Assembly: GCA_003254925.1 (NCBI GenBank)
Contig: QANZ01035990.1
Span: 15,858-79,857 of the forward strand
DNA from: Chamaecrista fasciculata
Taxonomy: Eukaryota; Streptophyta; Magnoliopsida; Fabales; Fabaceae
Direction of reading: 5' to 3'
Length of the DNA: 64,000 bases
In this document: positions 11,814 to 21,312 of the stretch, piece by piece
Layout: the number at the start of each line of letters is the position of its first letter
Numbering within the stretch: the first letter of the stretch is position 1
The notes under the pieces: generated by a model
Told to the model about the DNA's origin: nothing
The model's input: only the letters and a program-made list of their open reading frames with translations
Database searches by the model: none
Position numbers and translations under genes: made by a program

Positions 11814-12960
11814 TAGGGATGAGCAAATGGGCCCGCCAACTTGCGAGGCGGCAGAAACTGAACCAACCCGCAACCGCGGGCTAGGTTGGTTCAAGCTCCC
11901 GGGTTGGTTTGGATCAAAAAAATTGAGCCCGCAGGTATGCGGGTTGGGCTACGGGTTCAGGGGTGGTAAACCCAACCCAACCCGCGAGGCCGCATATATA
12001 TATATATAATATTACCTAATACTTAAGCATATATTATTCAGAATTCACCTAAGTCGCATATTGTGTATCAAATTAAATCTCAGCCACATATTCTCCTCTC
12101 TCTCACTTTACTTTGCTTACCCTAATTTTCCTTAGCAATATGCATATTCACCTTCACGAATCACAATCCTCAGCGCTACAAACTTGTCCCTTTCCTCTTC
12201 TCTTCTTTAAAGTTCAAACCCTAGTCGATCCTTTCCTCTTCTCTCCTCAAAATTTTCGTCGCCACCACCCATAGCCACCCATCATTACCGTTGTTCCTTT
12301 CCTCTTCTCTCCACAAAATTGTCGTCGCTCGTCGTGACCCATCATTGTCGTCATTCCTTTCGTCTTCTCGCGCGGTGTCACTCGTTTGGAAGTCTGAAAC
12401 CTGAAGCCTAAAGGTATATGATTCTCATTATGCTCTTGATTTCGTTTTCATGTTGCCGTTGTTCCTTTCCTTTTCTCTGTTATTTTCCAAAAACTACTAT
12501 TTTGTTTCTTGAATTCTTCTTGTTCGTGTTTTCTTGACTTCTTCTTCTTTGTTTCTTCTTGACTTTTTCTTCTTTGTTTCTTCTTGACTTCTTCTTCTTC
12601 TTGTATTTTGAAAATTTCTAATTTTTCATCACCTACTGGTACCCAAGTTGCTAGTGCACCAACACCTACTCCACCAAGTGTTGAAGCACCAACAGCAGAA
12701 ACCCCAGAAGTGCAACAGGACATGCAGCATCCCACATCCACAGAAGTCAGAACAGGGGAGGTAAAACGAAAACCTATTAGGGCACCTTCACATGTTTGGA
12801 ATCACTTCACTAAGAATGAAACTGGTGATAGGTGTGTTTGTAATTATTATGCAAAAAGTTAATCATGTGGGGCAAGGAGTCATGGGACAAGTACTTTAAA
12901 TAGAAAAAATGGTCTTGCACCAAAGATTGGTTTGAGAGCACATTTAATTTCTAGGGAATG
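11814..12960 (+). mobile_element. hAT element, 5' end with BED-finger transposase fragment
   Basis: The left end reads TAGGGATGAGCAAATGGGC, a common hAT terminus, and is followed by GC-rich CCCGCGGG-type subterminal sequence. A leader full of CTTCTT and CGTCG motifs precedes an exon that encodes a Pro/Thr/Glu-rich N-terminus (from about 12584). That runs into KRKPIRAPSHVWNHFTK and DRCVCNYYAKS, the start of a BED-type zinc finger as in RICESLEEPER-like proteins. The second finger Cys is replaced by Tyr (NYY), and a TAA follows KS at 12860-12862. Recognisable finger sequence (GARSHGTSTLNR) continues afterwards in the same frame to about 12955. The catalytic domain and right end are missing. Confidence 0.75.
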
Positions 12961-14015
12961 TGCCAGGCACCCTAGAAACCCCTCATAATTATAAGGTTAT
13001 CCCAAAATAATTATTAAAAATAAATGGCCAAATGATTTATGATTAATTATCCTTAAGCACACAACAAACATCCTTAAGTCCGGAATTGATGAACAAATAT
13101 TAAATTGCAATCACGCAAATTATGAAAATATACCAATAATCACAATCATGGATTCACACAATTTAATAAAGGAAAAAGAAAAAAAATGAAGAAATAGACT
13201 TGACTCAGGTTTTGGAACCCAAGGCCTACATATCCTAATTAGGGATCAAAGTCCACGTAGTTCAGAAATAATTTGGTAATTTAGAGGTTGGTTAGAGGAC
13301 TTACCTGGAATCCTGGCTTTATTGCTGGAAGTGAGAGTGAGGGCATTTAAATAATAGTTAAATAAACACCAAAAATATGGAAGAGCATCTATACCTTGAT
13401 TCCAAGTGTACCTGCAGGATTTAATATTCTCTGGAGAAATATTCTCTCAGGAGAACATAATTATTTAATATGTTATTATTATTTTTATGAGATTAAAGTG
13501 ACAAACAAATAATCTCATTTTAGTGATAATTTAGACTAAAAGTTAACTTTAAAGCCTAAACTTGATTTTAAAATATTCTGAGTTATGAACTCTAGAAATA
13601 TTTTATGAATGATCTTGATCTAAAATAGTTAGTCTCAACCTAAAACTGTAGTCTCCTAAACAATTTGAAAACATATGAATAAGCCATGCAAATATATATA
13701 ATTAGGGGCTTTGCGTGCCCTAACGGGCACGCAAATATGTATGTAAAATAAATTAGGGACCAAATCGTTGACTCAATAAAAAAAGGAGGGANCTTTCCCT
13801 CACAATTTTTCCTTTGTAAAACCCTTTCCTTTACATACCCAAAAGGGTACCAAACGGAGCCTACGTTCTCAACCCACTTTCTAGTTTTCTTATTTAATTA
13901 TAATTAAAATATGAACAATTATATATTTTTGTATTGGTTAATTAAAGTTTAGCCTAAAGTTAAAAAATAAGGACGACGAAAAAGAGATAATCTACATATA
14001 TATTAGTATAGATTT
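12961..14015. other. AT-rich intergenic stretch without a gene
   Basis: No coding sequence is supported. It holds the perfect short palindrome at 13710-13735 and an assembly N at 13792. Confidence 0.5.
13710..13735. repeat. Perfect 11-bp inverted repeat with 4-nt loop
   Basis: TTTGCGTGCCC and GGGCACGCAAA are separated by TAAC. It is GC-rich within AT-rich DNA. A run of Ts does not follow, and eukaryotes do not use such terminators. It may be two joined transposon ends. Confidence 0.6.
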
Positions 14016-14342
14016 GGTAAAAGCACTAATTTGATCAATATTTATATCAACTATCAATTTTATTCTCAATTTTCTTTTACTATCAATTTCGTCCCTAATA
14101 TTTTATATTTTGGTGAATTTTATCCTTTGCTCTTATTTCAGCCAAATAGACATAATATATGTGGCTAATGATATGTAATGTAAAATTGATAGAAAAAGAA
14201 ACTTAAATCCTAACTCAGATTGAAAAACAGGATGCAGTTTATCGTTAATTTATTGAAAGAAGTTAATCAAGGATAAAATTGATCAAAATATAAAATATTG
14301 GAGACGAAATTAACAACTAGTGTAAAGATTGAGAACAAAATT
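14016..14342. mobile_element. GCAAAAGCAC-type MITE, right end lost
   Basis: It shares its left arm and interior (CAATTTCGTCCCTAATATTT, TTATCCTTTGCTCTTA, GTGGCTAATGATATGTAATG) with 61951-62328, 62786-63015 and 63702-64000. The right arm stops at the first base of the next element (GAGTAAAATAACTTTCC), so the later element interrupted or replaced it. Confidence 0.7.
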
Positions 14343-14861
14343 GAGTAAAATAACTTTCCGGTCCCTGATTTATGCACTCGCTGACAGATAGGTCCCTAAA
14401 TTTTACCCATTGTACTAGCCGGTCCCCGAATTTTGCAAACGCTGCACTAATTGGTCCCTCCGTCATATTGGCGTTACAAAAATGCTGATGTGGCCATAAC
14501 GGACGCTGATGTGTCCCGTTATGCGCTGACGTGTCCCGTTATCGCCACGTCAGATCCCGTTATATTCCAAAAAAAAAAAAAAACTGCCACGTCATAAAAT
14601 AGTGACACATAAGCATTTTCTCATTGCACTTATAGGTCCTTGACCCATTTTTATTCCATTATTCTTAATTCCCCCTCTTTTTTATCATCTTCATTCGTTT
14701 TAGTTCCAAATCCTCAAAATAAAATTGTAAAGTGTCCCAAAACTCTTTCAAAGATTCTAATTTAGTCCTTAAAAATATTAAAAACTTTAAACCCTAAACC
14801 CTAAAGTTGTAAAGTGTCCCAAAACTCTTTCAAAGATTCTAATTTAGGCCAAAGTTCTAAT

Positions 14862-15442
14862 CAAAGCCTCTCAAGGTGAACTTCAACCATACTTGGCACT
14901 TGATCCCCTAGGAGTTGAAAAAGTTTATCCCAGTCGCCAGAGCACCTGAAAAGCTTCAAAGTCCTTAGAGACTTCGAGCCAAGAATAAGTGGCCCGAAAC
15001 ATTGTCCGTTATATAGCTCCTTCAAGCAAATCGTTTTGAGAGATGATGCTGCAACACCAGGTCCAATGGCCTCCGTCGTAGCTCCATCGGTGATTCCCCG
15101 GAGACGCTTCACGGATAATTCCTCTATAGCGGCGCAGTTATTGAGCACGGCGTTCATCCCTTTGGCTCCGAAATTGCAGGATCCGCAGGAAAGTTTCTTC
15201 AAACCCTTGCAATTTCTGGCAAAGGCCTCCATGCCCGAATCCGTGAGTTCACGGCAGGCACGGAGTTTNTCCTCTATAGCGGCGCAGTTATTGAGCACGG
15301 CATTCATCCCTTTGGCTCCGAAATTGCATGATCCGCAGGAAAGTTTCTTCAAACCCTTGCAATTTCTGGCAAAGGCCTCCATGCCCGAATCCGTGAGTTC
15401 ACGGCAGGCACGGAGTTTCAGGCAGGTCAGATTAGGACAAAA
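14862..15442 (-). pseudogene. Captured fragment of a VFB/SKIP2-type F-box LRR gene
   Basis: The minus strand encodes LKLRACRELTDSGMEAFAR, then GSCNFGAKGMNAVLNNC, ELSVKRLRGITDG, SLKTICLKELYNGQCFGP, and finally MVEVHLERL. This order of leucine-rich repeats matches the middle of plant VIER F-BOX/SKIP2 proteins. Such proteins are SCF ubiquitin-ligase subunits with an N-terminal F-box, which is absent here. The fragment starts upstream at NLTCLKLRACRE and stops at HLERL exactly where the element's left arm begins. It contains a 149-bp tandem duplication centred on the N at 15269. Only about a third of the host gene is present, so no functional F-box protein can come from it. Confidence 0.85.
15120..15418. 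repeat. 149-bp near-identical tandem duplication around an assembly N
   Basis: 15120-15268 and 15270-15418 differ at only about two positions and are separated by the single N at 15269. This could be a real duplication of one LRR-coding block, or an assembly join of two allelic or repeat reads. Confidence 0.8.
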
Positions 15443-16066
15443 TTAGAACTTTTTTTTAGGGTTTAGGACGCTTCTTCCATGGCACTTTCTTTGATTTGAA
15501 GAAGAAGAAAGAGGTGTGGTGATTTGAAGATCCATCGGCGGCAGTGAGGGAAGAAGGAGAAGAAAGTGCCGCCATGGAAGAAGAAGAAGGGTTGATTCGT
15601 GTGGGTTTTTCTTTTTTGTGTTTGGGGCAAAATTGTTTTAAATCCTAAGTTATTATTTTTTCTTATATTTTGGTCCTATGATAAAAAGAAAGGACTTTAA
15701 TTTAAAAAAAATTAGAACTTTTGAGGAATGTAAACCAATTTTTTCTTTTATTTAATGGAAAAATTAGATGGAAATTGGAGAAGGACTAATAGTGAAACTT
15801 TTTTAAAACTTGAGGGATTAAAATGAAACTTTGAGTAAACTTGAGGGACCAAAATAAAACTTTGGCCTAAATTAGAATCTTTGAAAGAGTTTTGGGACAC
15901 TTTACAATTTTAGGGTTTAGGATTTAAAGTTTTTAATATTTTTAAGGACTAAATTAGAATCTTTGAAAGAGTTTTGGGACACTTTACAATATTATTTTGA
16001 GGATTTTGGACTAAAATGAATGAAAATGATGAAAAAAAGGGGGAATTGAGAATAATGGTATAAAAT

Positions 16067-16476
16067 GTTGGGAATCCTAGGCGCCAAGGGCAGCGGAAGC
16101 AAAAATAAAATTTAAAAATAACGCCTAGGTCCTAAGATTCCCGAACGGATCCGCTAGTAGAATTTAAAACTTTGGTTAGTGTTATACCTCAGAGTTTCAA
16201 ACGCAGGTTGTACGGGGCGAGTTCCACGGATCCACTCCCAGAGTTCTCCCTCTGCCAGTAATCCACACGAACAGTTTCTTTGATCACCGAGGTGCTAGCC
16301 TCCAAATTCCTTTCTCAAAGGAATTACTGGGACCAATCTACAGACCTCTGAATATCAAGAACTCCTTCTTGATGATTCAGACTTTTAGAGGTGGCGCTAG
16401 AAGAATCCCCCCACAAGAACTCCTTCTTGCCTATTCTTCTCTCAAACCCTAATTATATGAGCAAAATCGAAATCCT
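16067..16476 (+). mobile_element. LTR 5' fragment (TGTTGGGAATCC family)
   Basis: It begins TGTTGGGAATCCTAGGCGCC. It shares a conserved block (ATCCACACGAACAGTTT followed by GAGGTGCTAGCCTCC) with the minus strand of the solo LTR at 50734-52311. It is cut at the N at 16477, where the MULE arm resumes. Fossil, partial. Confidence 0.7.
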
Positions 16477-16580
16477 NGCAGCGTTTGCAAAATTCGGGGA
16501 CCGGCTAGTACAATGGGTAAAATTCAGGGACCTATCTGTCAGCGAGTATATAAATCAGGGACCGGAAAGTTATTTTACTC

Positions 16581-18703
16581 AAAAAGAATCCATGAGCAAG
16601 TTAAAACAAGAGTGTGATCCACGTGCAAAGAGGGCCAATTCAATTTGGATGTAAGTGAAGTAGGTACCATACCCTAATTGCAACTTTTTTTTTTTCACAT
16701 AAATGGAGAAAACACCTAATGCGGGTATTAGTCTTTATTCTTATATAACCTGTTTAAATACTCATACACACACTCACTTCCCATCGAAAGCTTGAAACCA
16801 CCACATGGGCATGCCGCACGCGCTTTGCGCTCTCACCCTAAACCCTAAAATCCTAAACTCTACACCCAAATTGCAACTTGCAGCATAATAAGTGGGCCAA
16901 ATTTATTGTACCTCACATTAATTTTAGCTTTAAGTTTTTTTACCTGTTACGCGTATTGAATGTATAAACCATATGCACAAAAACCAAAAAAACAGAGTTT
17001 GGTATAAACTATAAAGGCTTGCCTGAAGCTATTGCAAAACTTTGACATTTTGACCAAAATCAAAAACGAAGAAGCTATTGCAATTTGGAAATGATGACAG
17101 CAATGTTTTTAGAATCGGATTATTCATCATTTCAAGTAAAAATTTCAAAACTAAAACATGAAGTGATTTGATGATTCTTTTTAATCAAATGGTCCAAAGA
17201 TTTTTCTAGACAGATTAAACACTGATACTCTATTCAATGGGTTGAATTTGCCGACTGAGTCTATGAATGAGAGCCTCATTTTCTTCTACATAAGTTTTAT
17301 TTAATGGTTTAAATGCAAACATTCTCAGATTCTGTTTGTGCAATTTAGCTCATAAAAGTTAATTAAAAACCCATCAAACTTTAAGTATTGTGCAACTTAT
17401 TAAATAGTATTTGCAGGGTAGGTTTATGTTGAACATAATTTGGAGGATATTAATAAATTGAACAGATAGTATGACAAATATCAACAACATTGAATTGGAA
17501 TTTATCTGTTGTTGATGTAAACAAATGCCATTAGAATTTTTGATTTAAATGATAGTGGAGTGCTCAACTCAAAATGTTCATTTATTTATTCATTCATTCT
17601 CTTATAAATGGTTGTCCCTCACTGACTTGCACTTATGGCATCCTTTATTTTGAGGGACCAAAATTAGCAATAGAGACTAGTTGAAATTTCCTTTCTTATT
17701 TCTATATAGCTTAAGAATAGGAGTAGAGAAAAGGACCAAAGACAGTATTATTTATTTCTAGCCTAATAATTTCTTGCCATCTAAAGGAACCAGACTATGA
17801 CCCTTTAAGAGTGTTTAAGCCCTGTTTACCTAAAACTATATATAATCATTCCATCTCCATCACTACTTTAGTTTCCGTGAGGGATGAGCCTAATTTGAAC
17901 TCATCAAATCTTTTTAGTTTTGTAATCATAATAATAAAATGGGGTTATCCATAGAACATGACAATTAGTCTCAAGAGGATTGACTTTGGTCCTATGATTC
18001 TATTATATGAGACTATTTTATATATTATACTAAATTCATTCATTCATTGCTTTCTTATAATCAACAAGAGTTTATTTAATGAGGAAGACTAGTCTTCTAC
18101 CAAATGATAAATTCATGTTCAAATTATGTTTGTCAATACTTTAATTAAGATTATCTCGTACCTAAAAAAAAAAAAAAAAGAAATCTTATACTTTGCAAAA
18201 TTTCAAGTTCTAACTACTCTCTAAAGGCAGATTTTGGAGTATCAATTATCAATTACATTATTATTAATTCGACTATATACACGAAGTATCTCTTTCAAAT
18301 TAAAATGACTGCCATTACTATATAGTATGAGTTTGAATCTGTAATTGACGGACTGGGATAATGTATTTAAATTTGCTATCATTTTCTCTTATGCTTTTCT
18401 TCTTTTCAAATAATGAATTGTTACTTAGAAAGCGAATGGAAAAAGGTTGCTAGAAATGATGAAGCTGCATTTGACGTAGTATATATAGCTGCTAATTCAC
18501 ACAATTATAGCACCAAATCAATTAACCAATTAGTTTAATCAAGCATTTACAATAAATAAAGAAACCACAATCTATATCTCATAAAGAATCATTATCCAAA
18601 TTCTTTTTTTAAACCCATTTGGATATTCAGCATCATCATCACTTAATTCTTAACCTCTTGCTCCAAGAAAGAACATGGATTCTATCACGTGCATGCGTAG
18701 ACA
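16581..18703. repeat. Segmental duplication, copy 1
   Basis: Sequence from AAAAAGAATCCATGAGCAAG onward aligns nearly collinearly with 24335-26700, with small indels. In copy 2 this segment abuts the 3' end of DRT100 (stop at 26873). Here it abuts the hairpin at 18704-18873. Copy 1 has a SINE-like insertion (16687-16868). Copy 2 has a different insertion of about 600 bp (about 25402-26000). I see no gene in it. Confidence 0.85.
16687..16868 (-). mobile_element. SINE-like retroposon with exact target duplication
   Basis: The 182-bp insertion is flanked by AATTGCAACTT (16676-16686 and 16869-16879). The paralogous copy has a single uninterrupted AATTGCAACTT at about 24434-24444, which proves insertion at this point. 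The poly(T) at the left gives minus-strand orientation. The minus strand holds a GGTTTCAAGCTTTCG stretch that may be a decayed pol III B box. The 5' end reads GGGTGTAGAGTTTAGG. Confidence 0.8.
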
Positions 18704-18717
18704 CATATGCACGTGAT
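18684..18717. promoter_or_regulatory. Inverted pair of CACGTG G-boxes
   Basis: ATCACGTGCAT (18684-18694) and ATGCACGTGAT (18707-18717) are perfect inverses with a 12-bp spacer. The same pair is conserved in copy 2 (26683-26693, 26706-26716). CACGTG is bound by plant bZIP and bHLH factors. No role is shown here. Confidence 0.4.
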
Positions 18718-18873
18718 GTCCCATCTTTTCACATTCCATCCCCTTTTGAGGATCAAAAGCAGGGTTATCAATTAGAGCTTGGCGAGTTGTAAGAGTTTCT
18801 GTTTCTCTTACCACTCCTCACGCTCTAATCGAAAACCCAGCATTTTGAAAAGATGGGACATCACGTGCATATG
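18704..18873 (-). ncRNA. Long hairpin, candidate MIRNA-like precursor
   Basis: Outer arms of 28 nt pair perfectly (18704-18731 with 18846-18873). Inner arms of about 41 nt pair well (18755-18795 with 18805-18845) around a 9-nt loop. One side bulge of about 23 nt (18732-18754) separates the two paired blocks on the left arm. On the minus strand a TATAAATA lies at 19156-19163, and a GTAAGT donor and a TATGTAG acceptor (near 18905) could form an intron, so a short spliced transcript leading into the hairpin is plausible. The minus-strand 3' arm starts TCTTACAACTCGCC, loosely like the miR482/2118 start, but with gaps. No known family is matched. It could instead be a chance inverted duplication. 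Confidence 0.4.
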
Positions 18874-19155
18874 CAGAATAGTCCCGATTTGCAAAGAAAA
18901 ACTACATATTAGTCCAGAAAGATGCAAAATACTCTAGTTCATGATTCCATATGCAGAGAAAAACAACAACAAAACAAAGAAAAAGAAGAGAAGAGTATGA
19001 AGCAATCACATTGTAAATACTTACTTTAGGATTACAACAAGAACAAATTAAAAGAGAGAAGATAGAAAACTTACAATGAAATTTTAGCTCCCTTTCATTT
19101 TCACTCTCAAACTCTCTTTTCTTTTTCCTCTGTTTTTTCCGTTTCGAAAAGCCTC

Positions 19156-19163
19156 TATTTATA
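19156..19163 (-). promoter_or_regulatory. TATA box for a minus-strand transcript
   Basis: TATAAATA on the minus strand, preceded by a CT/GA-rich stretch (19186-19204) and followed by a purine-rich leader. It points toward the hairpin at 18704-18873. No open reading frame of convincing length lies downstream, which is why a noncoding transcript is suggested. Confidence 0.45.
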
Positions 19164-19760
19164 CACAAAAAGAAAGAGACCTCAAACCCTCTCTCTCTCT
19201 ATCTATCTTATTTGAACGAAACCCTCTCTCACAAAGAAAAAAGAAATCGTCCATGACCCAGAAATGTCGACTGCTTTTCTTTTGCTTGTGGTGCACTTGT
19301 TTCCGAATTTGTGTAAATTTTTGGGGGAGGTGGAGTGGTTTGCGTCATTGCGTTTTGGTCCTTGTGTATTTCTCTACCCGTGACTCTGCTACCATTTTTG
19401 GCTTCTTGCTAATGGGAGAAAAAGGAAGAGTGAAGCGCTCATGAGAGAGACATTGAATCATTGAAAAGAAAACTAGGGTTTTCTTTGGTGCAAGTGAGAC
19501 GAAAATGCCCCTCACTTTAATATTTCTTTTCGAAAAGTGCCCTCTTGTATTCTTATTTACAATATTGTCATTTGCTCCATTTATATATATATATATATAT
19601 ATATTATAAACATGCATAAACATGCATATATATCTGCATGTGATGTGTGACACATCTTTGACAAGTCATTAAGATAAATGGCTATTGGAATTCTTATTCT
19701 CTTGTAACATTTTCTTCATGATACTCTTAAGTTCATGGTGTAATCATTCCATCATTAGTA

Positions 19761-19925
19761 CTCCCTCTGGTTCTATATATCTGGTGTTTAAGGTTTTTAC
19801 ACACAGATTAAGGAAATGATTAGTCAACATAGAATGAAGAGAAAAATGAAATAAAATGACTAAACTATCCCTATTAAATTACTTGGAAAATGTTTATACA
19901 TTTATGACTCTACTATATTTAATAG
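19761..19925. mobile_element. Stowaway (Tc1/mariner) MITE running into the N-gap
   Basis: It begins CTCCCTCTGGTTCTATATAT after TA, and the interior matches the reverse complement of the complete copy at 55800-56098. It inserted into the 5' LTR of the Copia element. The right end is hidden in the gap. Confidence 0.8.
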
Positions 19926-20080
19926 NNNNNNNNNNNNNNNNNNNNNNNNNNNNNNNNNNNNNNNNNNNNNNNNNNNNNNNNNNNNNNNNNNNNNNNNNNN
20001 NNNNNNNNNNNNNNNNNNNNNNNNNNNNNNNNNNNNNNNNNNNNNNNNNNNNNNNNNNNNNNNNNNNNNNNNNNNNNNNN
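19926..20080. other. Assembly gap (155 N)
   Basis: A run of N. The true length is unknown. Confidence 1.
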
Positions 20081-20704
20081 TAGCTATTGAAAATGATGAG
20101 AACGTTCTTTGATAGCCCTGAAGACTAATGTTAATATATGTATTGTTATATTGATATGAGATAGAAATAAAATTGGCAATATGAATTAATTTTGAAATTT
20201 TTGACACCACATATCTCCGGTAGAGATGGTGATGATGATATGGTAAATGTAGTTTTTGTGGTTGTCATTGATGAACATGAAGTTCAAGGATCATATATTT
20301 GTATATAAATATATATTTACAAGACCAGTCATTTTTAATGAATGAATATTGGTAGAAAAGCCAAAAAGTTCAAAATAAGCCAGAAGCGTAATATATATTA
20401 TGTAGAGAATGATTTTCTCAAAATGAAGAGAATAAAAAATTTTCACTATTATTGTGCTCTATAAGAGACAATAAATTTATAAGATCAACAATTTTTATTT
20501 TTCATGGAAGTTATAACCCCAGCAGTGGTTTCGGTACCAAGAACTTTCATTGAATTTTAGAAGAATATGATAAATATTTCAAGAGATATTGAAAATTTGA
20601 GAATTGTTAAATGAGAGTGATTAAAATCACATTTTACAAATTGTCGACATTGGATAATTGGCCAAAAATTAAATATAGTGAGATAATTCCTTTAAGTGAA
20701 TATT

Positions 20705-20930
20705 GAGCTTTGAACCAGTAGTTCAGACACCAGAAGATGTTAAAATTTGGACTAGTAGTCCATACACCAGAAGATGTCAAAATTTGGACCAGCAGTCCTG
20801 ACAGTATTAGATGTTAAACTTTGGACTAGCAATCTAGACACCAGAAGTTGTCAAATATTTGACAAGAAGTCAAGACACTAGAAGTTGTCAAACTTTTAGA
20901 CCAGTAGTCTTACCACCTGAAGATGTTAAA
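20705..20930. repeat. Tandem repeat of about 40-50 bp inside the Copia fossil
   Basis: Five diverged units of the type TTTGGACYAGYAGTC followed by AGACACCAGAAGATGTCAA. No known function. It lies in the internal region of the Copia element. Confidence 0.7.
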
Positions 20931-21149
20931 ATCTATAAAGTATAAATGAGTTTTTACACAAAAGATAAATAAATTTGTTAAATGTAATGCACTAGCAGTG
21001 CAAGGTTTCTCATATGAAATGTGAAATGAGGGGAAGATAAAATTGTTTTCTATGGAACCAATCAATAAGATTTCATAAGTCTTTGGAAAGACTTGGATAT
21101 ATACCAAATTGAAAATTATGAATTATATATTCATGAGTAAGAAATTCTT

Positions 21150-21312
21150 AAAGACTTGAATTGCCTGAAGCATACAATCTATATAAAATTCTTGAAAGAT
21201 TTGAAATGCTTGAAGCATGCAATCTATATGAAATTCTTGAAAGATTTGAAATGCCTGAAGCATACAATCTATATGAAATCTTTGAAGGATATGAAATGCC
21301 TGAAGCATACAA
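21150..21312 (+). repeat. Tandem repeat of about 48 bp derived from Copia RT sequence
   Basis: Four units of the type GAAATGCCTGAAGCATACAA then TCTATATGAAATTCTTGAAA. The unit resembles the MPEAY segment of Copia reverse transcriptase, so the array arose by local duplication within the dead element. Confidence 0.75.

Larger units (their letters stand above)
14343..16580. mobile_element. Pack-MULE-like long-inverted-repeat element carrying an F-box gene fragment
   Basis: The ends are GAGTAAAATAACTTTCCGGT on the left and its exact inverse on the right. The left arm runs to about 14860. The right arm runs inward from 16580 to about 15884, interrupted by an LTR fragment at 16067-16476. The arms match over more than 400 bp, including a duplicated block (AGTGTCCCAAAACTCTTTC). 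The end sequence and the CTCGCTGACAGAT motif are related to the MULE-type MITEs at 22677, 24004 and 48432. No clear target duplication is left. Between the arms is a captured fragment of a VFB/SKIP2 F-box gene (minus strand) plus a GAAGAAG-rich segment. Confidence 0.75.

Noticed and set aside
11665-12009. 114-codon frame with Gly/Pro-rich end
   Set aside because: It crosses the junction of Gypsy LTR and hAT terminus; the Gly/Pro part is the CCCGCGGG subterminal repeat.
15036-15446. 136-codon frame on the plus strand
   Set aside because: Antisense to the captured VFB/SKIP2 fragment, whose minus-strand translation matches a known family.
21150-21312. CRISPR-like array
   Set aside because: Units are contiguous without unique spacers and derive from Copia RT sequence; the context is a plant genome.
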